Of a stretch of 16,520 nucleotides of DNA, positions 13,219-16,520 are shown in pieces. The translations under genes were made by a program, and so were the position numbers. The stretch is from JBMOLK01 sp049325575 (GTDB lineage: Bacteria > Bacillota > Clostridia > Acetivibrionales > Acetivibrionaceae): the NCBI GenBank assembly GCA_049325575.1, contig JBMOLK010000091.1, positions 1 through 16,520 of the forward strand, read 5' to 3'. Every line of letters starts with the position of its first letter. Position 1 is the stretch's first letter. The notes under the pieces were generated by a model, which saw nothing but the letters and a program-made list of their open reading frames with translations, was not told the DNA's origin and made no database searches.

Positions 13219-15462
13219 TTAAATCACCTCAATCAGTTTGTAGTAGGGATCAAAATCCGATTTTAAAAATGTTTTGCCAATCTTTTTATATTCTCGCCTG
13301 GCAGCAAGCATAATCTGCTTCATTCCTATTGGACATGAATCCTGCGCAGCGTAAAAAGCGGCATTTAAAGCAATATTTTTGATATTCCCACCGGCAAGCA
13401 CGAATTTTTCCGCCATAAAGTCGTAATCAATATCCTGGCTTAATGGGGCAGCCGATGGAAATATTGCAAGCCATATAAGCTTCCTCTGTTCCTTCTCGGG
13501 AAATGGAAATTCTACATTGAAATTAAGTCTTCTTAAAAAGGCTTCATCAATATTCTGGTTTAGGTTCGTTGCCAAAATTACTACACCCTTATACTCCTCC
13601 ATCTTTTGAAGAAGGTAGCTTATTTCCACATTAGCGTAACGGTCGTGGGCATCCTTTACCTCGGAACGCTTGCCAAACAGAGCATCTGCCTCATCAAAAA
13701 ACAGTATTGAGTTTGAAGTTTCAGCCTCTGCAAAAATCCTGGAAAGGTTTTTTTCCGTTTCTCCAATGTACTTACTGACAATCTGTGAAACATCTATTTT
13801 GTAAATTTCCATGCTTAGTTCATTTGCAATAACTTCTGCTGCCATTGTCTTTCCACTGCCAGGCGGACCGGAAAAGAGAATGCTTAGGCCCTTTCCCAAT
13901 GACAGCCTCTTATCAAATCCCCATTCACCATAAACTATTGAGCGGTATTTTACCTGGTTTGTAATTTCTCTAAGCTGTGACATTTGATCTTTAGGAAGCA
14001 CCAGCATGTCCCAGGTGTATACTACATTGATTTTTGGAGCCATACTGGTAAGCTTGCTGTTGGATTGGGAATAACAGGCTTTATATAGTTCTGCCTTGCC
14101 AATACTGCCTTCCTCCGATCCACTCCATATGGCAAGGTTTTCACTACGGGCTATAGATGTGCGGATTTGTCCCGGTGTAAACCTGAACTTTCCTTTAAAA
14201 TCATCCAAATCAATGTCATGATCAAGGTTTAAGCTTTGACAAAAGGTTTGCCAGAAAACCTTGCTCTCACTTTCACAAGGAAGCGGGAATTCAACTGCAA
14301 TAAATGTGTATTCAGAGTCCAATATATTGGGGCTCCAGTAAGAAAGTCCCATCAAAAATGTAATTGGAGCATAAGATGTAATCATCTCCATAAGCATGTT
14401 TATTTTGGGGCTGTGCCTTCCGTCATCCGTCAGTAGGATTTCAAAGTTCATAATGCCTAGAGCCATATTTTCTATCATAACCTGACGCCCTAAAAGCCGT
14501 AATATCTCAAAGAAGGGCACATCGGAGACAAGCATTTTTTCAATATCAGCCATAATAACCGGAACTCCAAGCCTCCGGCAAATTGCCGTAGTATTAGTCT
14601 TCTTCCCTGCCCCATCAGGTCCATAGAAGTAAAATATATGGGGCATTTCCTTTTTGCTGGATATGTAATGATTTATAAACCGTACAGCATTCTCTCCTAT
14701 ATCTGTAAGAATCCTATTCTCACAGCTTTCCTCCGGAAGTATCAAGTTTGCTACCTGCCTTAGCCGAAAGTCAAGTATCTTAAAGTCTAAAAGGAAATTT
14801 ACAGCCCAGTTATCCAGCTTCAAAGGACGGGCAAGCAAGGGTATACCACTATCTAATAGGCTGCCTCCATTCTCCATTAAAAACTTCATCAAAGGTGCCT
14901 GATGCTGGAAGGCTTTACGGGACTCTACCTTCTTTTCATCATTCTCTATTAAAAGGTTTAATACAAATTCAACAGTAGGATACTTTTCATTAATATCATT
15001 CTGAAAGTACGCGTAGATCTTTTCATACTTCCGGCCAAGCTCTGGCGCAAGACAGATAATGATACACCGCTCTTCAAAGGAACCCAGGCCAAATATCTTT
15101 GATATATGAGGTAGTGAAAGATTAACCCCTTCACGAGAACTGGCTTTAAGCCTTGTATCAATGTGCTTGTCCAATATGACCAATTCATCAGCCAGGAGAT
15201 TCTCATCACAGCTTGAAGAACTGTCACCCAAAAGGCTGAATATCTCCCCGGCTGACAAAGCCATACCGGCAAATCTGTCTGGTATATCAAGCTGTTGACC
15301 ATCCTTATGCTCTCTTAAAAGGTGCAGCCTTAACAACAGGTCCAGGCGCTTTAGCTCATCCCATAAATGTTCCCGGCTTGATCCATAGGCTTTTACATCT
15401 TCCATGCCTACTGCATCTGTTTGATTGTTAGTTGTCTTTAATCCTTTACAATCTTTGTTCAT
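13219..15462 (-). CDS. eCIS AAA+ ATPase (Afp15-like), 747 aa
   Basis: This is the cytoplasmic ATPase thought to act in particle assembly. The C-terminal module is a complete AAA+ domain: Walker A GPPGSGKT (532-539), Walker B ILFFDEAD (586-593), sensor 1 Asn633 in ILATN, and the RR arginine pair at 644-645. The N-terminal half (about 30-240) is mostly helical. A second, degenerate P-loop GPDGAGKKT (281-289) has Lys where Ser or Thr normally follows the catalytic Lys. Its Walker B position (about EILLTDDG, 341-348) is also poor, so the first module is probably structural or nucleotide-binding only. This double arrangement matches Afp15-like eCIS ATPases. The start ATG has AAGGA about 12 bases upstream, which is weak; Met20 is an alternative. 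A bipartite regulatory element lies 64 bases before the start codon. Confidence 0.93.
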   Translation of the reverse strand: MNKDCKGLKTTNNQTDAVGMEDVKAYGSSREHLWDELKRLDLLLRLHLLREHKDGQQLDIPDRFAGMALSAGEIFSLLGDSSSSCDENLLADELVILDKHIDTRLKASSREGVNLSLPHISKIFGLGSFEERCIIICLAPELGRKYEKIYAYFQNDINEKYPTVEFVLNLLIENDEKKVESRKAFQHQAPLMKFLMENGGSLLDSGIPLLARPLKLDNWAVNFLLDFKILDFRLRQVANLILPEESCENRILTDIGENAVRFINHYISSKKEMPHIFYFYGPDGAGKKTNTTAICRRLGVPVIMADIEKMLVSDVPFFEILRLLGRQVMIENMALGIMNFEILLTDDGRHSPKINMLMEMITSYAPITFLMGLSYWSPNILDSEYTFIAVEFPLPCESESKVFWQTFCQSLNLDHDIDLDDFKGKFRFTPGQIRTSIARSENLAIWSGSEEGSIGKAELYKACYSQSNSKLTSMAPKINVVYTWDMLVLPKDQMSQLREITNQVKYRSIVYGEWGFDKRLSLGKGLSILFSGPPGSGKTMAAEVIANELSMEIYKIDVSQIVSKYIGETEKNLSRIFAEAETSNSILFFDEADALFGKRSEVKDAHDRYANVEISYLLQKMEEYKGVVILATNLNQNIDEAFLRRLNFNVEFPFPEKEQRKLIWLAIFPSAAPLSQDIDYDFMAEKFVLAGGNIKNIALNAAFYAAQDSCPIGMKQIMLAARREYKKIGKTFLKSDFDPYYKLIEVI

Positions 15463-15511
15463 AGCTTATTTGTTTCCTTATGACCTATATTTGGTTTATT
15501 AATTTTTCTTC

Positions 15512-15597
15512 TTGTAATGCTTATTCATATATAAAGTAAAATCTTAGATTCTTTTTACAACTAAAATTTCAAGTTTTTTAATCTTGTGGCATTACAA
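15512..15597. repeat. 9-bp inverted repeat flanking the element upstream of the ATPase gene
   Basis: TTGTAATGC at 15512-15520 and GCATTACAA at 15589-15597 are perfect reverse complements with 68 bases between them. The bipartite regulatory element at 15527-15561 lies inside. This could be a paired binding site for a dimeric regulator, an RNA stem in the leader, or chance in A/T-rich DNA. Confidence 0.4.
15527..15561 (-). promoter_or_regulatory. Bipartite promoter/operator-like element, copy A (upstream of ATPase/eCIS operon)
   Basis: On the minus strand it reads GTTGTAAAA, 11 bases, TTTTAC, then TTTATATAT. GTAAAA and TTTTAC are perfect inverted repeats. Copy B at 15860-15894 has the same layout with no gap; 25 of 35 positions agree, although the 11-base middle is mostly different. 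This element ends 64 bases before the ATPase ATG. Either the GTTGTAA and TTAT-type boxes are the -35 and -10 of a non-standard sigma factor, or GTAAAA-N11-TTTTAC is an operator. Confidence 0.6.
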
Positions 15598-15603
15598 TTG
15601 CTT

Positions 15604-15798
15604 TTAAACGGAGCTATCAACAGCCCTCAACAAATCAATTATGTTTTTCAATCTAAAATCAGCCTGCCAAAGAGCTTGATACAGCATTCCATAATCCGTG
15701 TCCTTTAACAGTTTTTCATCGGGACAGGAATTAAAGGTTTTTTTGTTTGATACTCTTATTTTTTCAAGCAGATCTATTATTTTTTTTATTTCCTCCAT
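15604..15798 (-). CDS. Small protein of 64 aa, unknown function, between the sigma-like pair and the eCIS operon
   Basis: I do not recognise this protein. It reads MEEIKKIIDLLEKIRVSNKK, then TFNSCPDEKLLKDTDYGMLY and QALWQADFRLKNIIDLLRAV. It appears to be two amphipathic helices (about 1-18 and 37-61) joined by a polar linker with one Cys; no signal peptide or membrane segment is seen. The ATG follows AAGGAGG by nine bases, a strong site, which supports a real gene. It has its own upstream region with a copy of the bipartite element, a TGCACT-AA-AGTGCA palindrome and an ATATATTG/CAATATAT inverted repeat. It therefore appears to be co-regulated with the injection-system operon. A regulator (for example an anti-sigma partner), an assembly helper or a small cargo are all possible. 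Confidence 0.75.
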   Translation of the reverse strand: MEEIKKIIDLLEKIRVSNKKTFNSCPDEKLLKDTDYGMLYQALWQADFRLKNIIDLLRAVDSSV

Positions 15799-15816
15799 AT
15801 AATGGGCCTCCTTGTC

Positions 15817-15839
15817 ATATATTGATTAGTCCAATATAT
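15817..15839. promoter_or_regulatory. Inverted repeat ATATATTG/CAATATAT, operator-like
   Basis: Two perfect 8-base arms (15817-15824 and 15832-15839) are separated by seven bases, just upstream of the AAGGAGG of the 64-aa gene and downstream of element B. The position suits a repressor site or a 5' leader hairpin. It is A/T-rich, so chance is not excluded. Confidence 0.4.
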
Positions 15840-15842
15840 TGC

Positions 15843-15856
15843 TGCACTAAAGTGCA
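15843..15856. promoter_or_regulatory. Palindrome TGCACT-AA-AGTGCA, operator-like
   Basis: Six-base perfect arms with a two-base centre lie directly downstream of element B, where a transcription start would be expected. Unlike the surrounding A/T-rich sequence its arms are GC-containing, which makes a specific protein site more likely than chance. Confidence 0.45.
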
Positions 15857-15859
15857 CTT

Positions 15860-15894
15860 ATAAATAATGTAAAATTCAATGTGAGTTTTACAAC
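15860..15894 (-). promoter_or_regulatory. Bipartite promoter/operator-like element, copy B (upstream of the 64-aa gene)
   Basis: On the minus strand it reads GTTGTAAAA, 11 bases, TTTTAC, then ATTATTTAT. It has the same boxes and spacing as copy A at 15527-15561. It ends 61 bases before the ATG of the 64-aa gene, almost the same distance as copy A from its gene. It lies in the spacer after the split-sigma-like pair. Confidence 0.6.
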
Positions 15895-15936
15895 CAAAGT
15901 TCTATATTTTTTCAACTTTTTTTATCTGGTAAACTC

Positions 15937-16155
15937 TTATAATTTTTGAATTACAATGTTGATAAGCTCTGTTTTCAATGCTTGAATTACTTCTTCTCTA
16001 GGCTGTAGAATAAAACGTGACAAATACTCAATATCGTCTTTAAAAAAATTCAGTATTTCCTCCATTGATTTTTTATCCCCGTCTTTAGCTTTTTTCACTA
16101 CATGAGTGAATGTCCAAGACTCCTTCTTATTGATTCCAATCCTTTCTTTTTCCAT
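15937..16155 (-). CDS. Sigma region-2-like small protein (RsoA-type co-sigma candidate), 72 aa
   Basis: The sequence is MEKERIGINKKESWTFTHVV, then KKAKDGDKKSMEEILNFFKD, DIEYLSRFILQPREEVIQAL and KTELINIVIQKL. The 'FxxVVKKAKxGDKxxMEEILxxFxxxIxxLSR' segment resembles the start of sigma-70 region 2 (regions 1.2-2.1, the part that contacts RNA polymerase), as in the short HTH_16-like proteins of Clostridia and Bacilli. There is no -10 recognition part and no region 4. It starts 58 bases inside the upstream gene in another frame, with GGCGGTGAA before its ATG, so the two are probably co-translated. The layout (region-4 protein first, small region-2 protein second) is like SigO-RsoA of B. subtilis, where both proteins are needed for one sigma activity. 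The homology is inferred from motif pattern only. Confidence 0.7.
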   Translation of the reverse strand: MEKERIGINKKESWTFTHVVKKAKDGDKKSMEEILNFFKDDIEYLSRFILQPREEVIQALKTELINIVIQKL

Positions 16156-16454
16156 TTGTTCACCGCCTGTTGAGTAATTTGTAATTCTTTAGCAACCTCT
16201 TTTTCCGTCACTTCTTCAATTATTACTCTTTTGATAATATATCTGCACTTTTCACAGGGTATGGTATCTAGAAGTTCTTTTACGTATATTTTTGATAAGA
16301 TATCCATTTCAAAACTACGGTTATAGGCATCACAGTCAACGAGGCTGCTGCTTTCTCTGGTACGCTGCATTCTTACACTATACTGGATTCTCCACGCAGC
16401 TCTTTTTAACATCATCCTGCAATTTGTTATCGTTGTACCATTATTTATAGACAT
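16098..16454 (-). CDS. Sigma region-4-like protein (SigO-type split sigma candidate), 118 aa
   Basis: The C-terminal half, LLDTIPCEKCRYIIKRVII, then EEVTEKEVAKELQITQQAVN and KWKKKGLESIRRSLG (about 61-115), is a clear sigma region-4-type helix-turn-helix: 'VTEKEVAKELQITQQAVNKWKKKGLESIR'-like, with the TEKEVA helix, a QIT turn and a QQAVNKWK recognition helix. The N-terminal part contains MLKRAAWRIQYSVRMQRTRE (about 15-34), which recalls the AxWRIR segment of sigma regions 2.3-2.4. The protein is too short to be a full sigma factor and lacks region 2.1, which the overlapping 72-aa protein seems to supply. The start has AAAGGGGG six bases upstream. Alternatives are a phage-type or ICE-type regulator with the same fold. 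Its place just upstream of the injection-system operon suggests that it is the operon's activator. Confidence 0.75.
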   Translation of the reverse strand: MSINNGTTITNCRMMLKRAAWRIQYSVRMQRTRESSSLVDCDAYNRSFEMDILSKIYVKELLDTIPCEKCRYIIKRVIIEEVTEKEVAKELQITQQAVNKWKKKGLESIRRSLGHSLM

Positions 16455-16520
16455 AAACGCCCCCTTTCTCTGTAATTTAGATCTATTACTTGAATTAATT
16501 GTAATATGGAAGTTGGATTA
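16455..16520. other. 66-base upstream region at the window edge
   Basis: It holds the AAAGGGGG ribosome binding site of the region-4 gene and A/T-rich DNA. No copy of the bipartite element was found here, but the window ends before the full promoter region. Confidence 0.5.

Noticed and set aside
14958..15302. Minus-strand frame of 114 codons inside the ATPase gene
   Set aside because: It is a shadow frame fully inside the well supported 747-residue ATPase, without its own ribosome binding site.
15900..15936. A/T-rich run after the 72-aa gene as a terminator
   Set aside because: A-rich rather than U-rich in the minus-strand transcript and no stem was found before it.
1..16520. Ordinary prophage tail
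   Set aside because: The Afp15-like ATPase, DUF4255 cap, DUF6760 and PAAR set together are eCIS markers, and no capsid, portal, terminase, holin or lysin genes are visible; the regions outside the window are unknown.
1..16520. CRISPR arrays, tRNA or rRNA genes and insertion sequences
   Set aside because: No regularly spaced repeats, cloverleaf-like segments, rRNA motifs or transposase reading frames were seen.

Overview
The window is a low-GC segment in which every supportable gene lies on the minus strand, so transcription runs from the right end (16520) towards base 1. The strong GGAGG-type ribosome binding sites, TTG/GTG starts, A/T-rich spacers and protein style suggest a Firmicute of the class Clostridia. 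The species cannot be named from this sequence. Protein families are recognised from memory of their motifs; no database search was run.

The main content is a contractile injection system of the extracellular (eCIS; Afp/PVC-like) type, a phage-tail-like particle without capsid or DNA-packaging genes. In transcription order the structural block is: AAA+ ATPase (Afp15-like, 13219-15462), DUF4255 cap/terminator (12644-13216), single sheath (10907-12451), tube 1 (10439-10882), a new 37-aa ORF (10289-10402), a tail-assembly-chaperone-like protein with a CPKC motif (9911-10279), a GpE-like DUF6760 protein (9729-9911), tube 2 (9240-9719), a large basic protein of unknown function (7559-9193), a LysM baseplate protein (6933-7559), spike hub gpD/gp27-like (5875-6918), spike gpV/gp5-like (5156-5878), PAAR tip (4693-5088), gp25 wedge (4296-4691), a large baseplate J/gp6-like wedge (706-4296) and a second wedge protein cut by the window edge (1-645). 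Many junctions overlap or abut (TAATG, ATGA, TAGTG), which indicates one translationally coupled operon. The tail fibre, the canonical Afp14-like tape measure and any toxin cargo are not in the window and may lie beyond base 1.

Upstream of the structural block, at the right end, is a regulatory module. A 118-aa protein carries a sigma region-4-type helix-turn-helix. It overlaps by 58 bases a 72-aa protein resembling the start of sigma region 2. This looks like a two-subunit (split) sigma factor, similar in layout to Bacillus subtilis SigO-RsoA. A 64-aa protein of unknown function follows.

The two spacers after this pair, one before the 64-aa gene and one before the ATPase gene, carry the same bipartite element: GTTGTAAAA, 11 bases, TTTTAC, then an A/T-rich TTAT-type box. 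The copies are ungapped and sit at nearly the same distance from their start codons. The simplest model is that the split sigma factor, or a partner, drives the 64-aa gene and the injection-system operon from these sites. That is an inference and can be tested.

No stretch longer than 300 bases lacks a gene. No rRNA, tRNA, CRISPR array or insertion sequence was seen.
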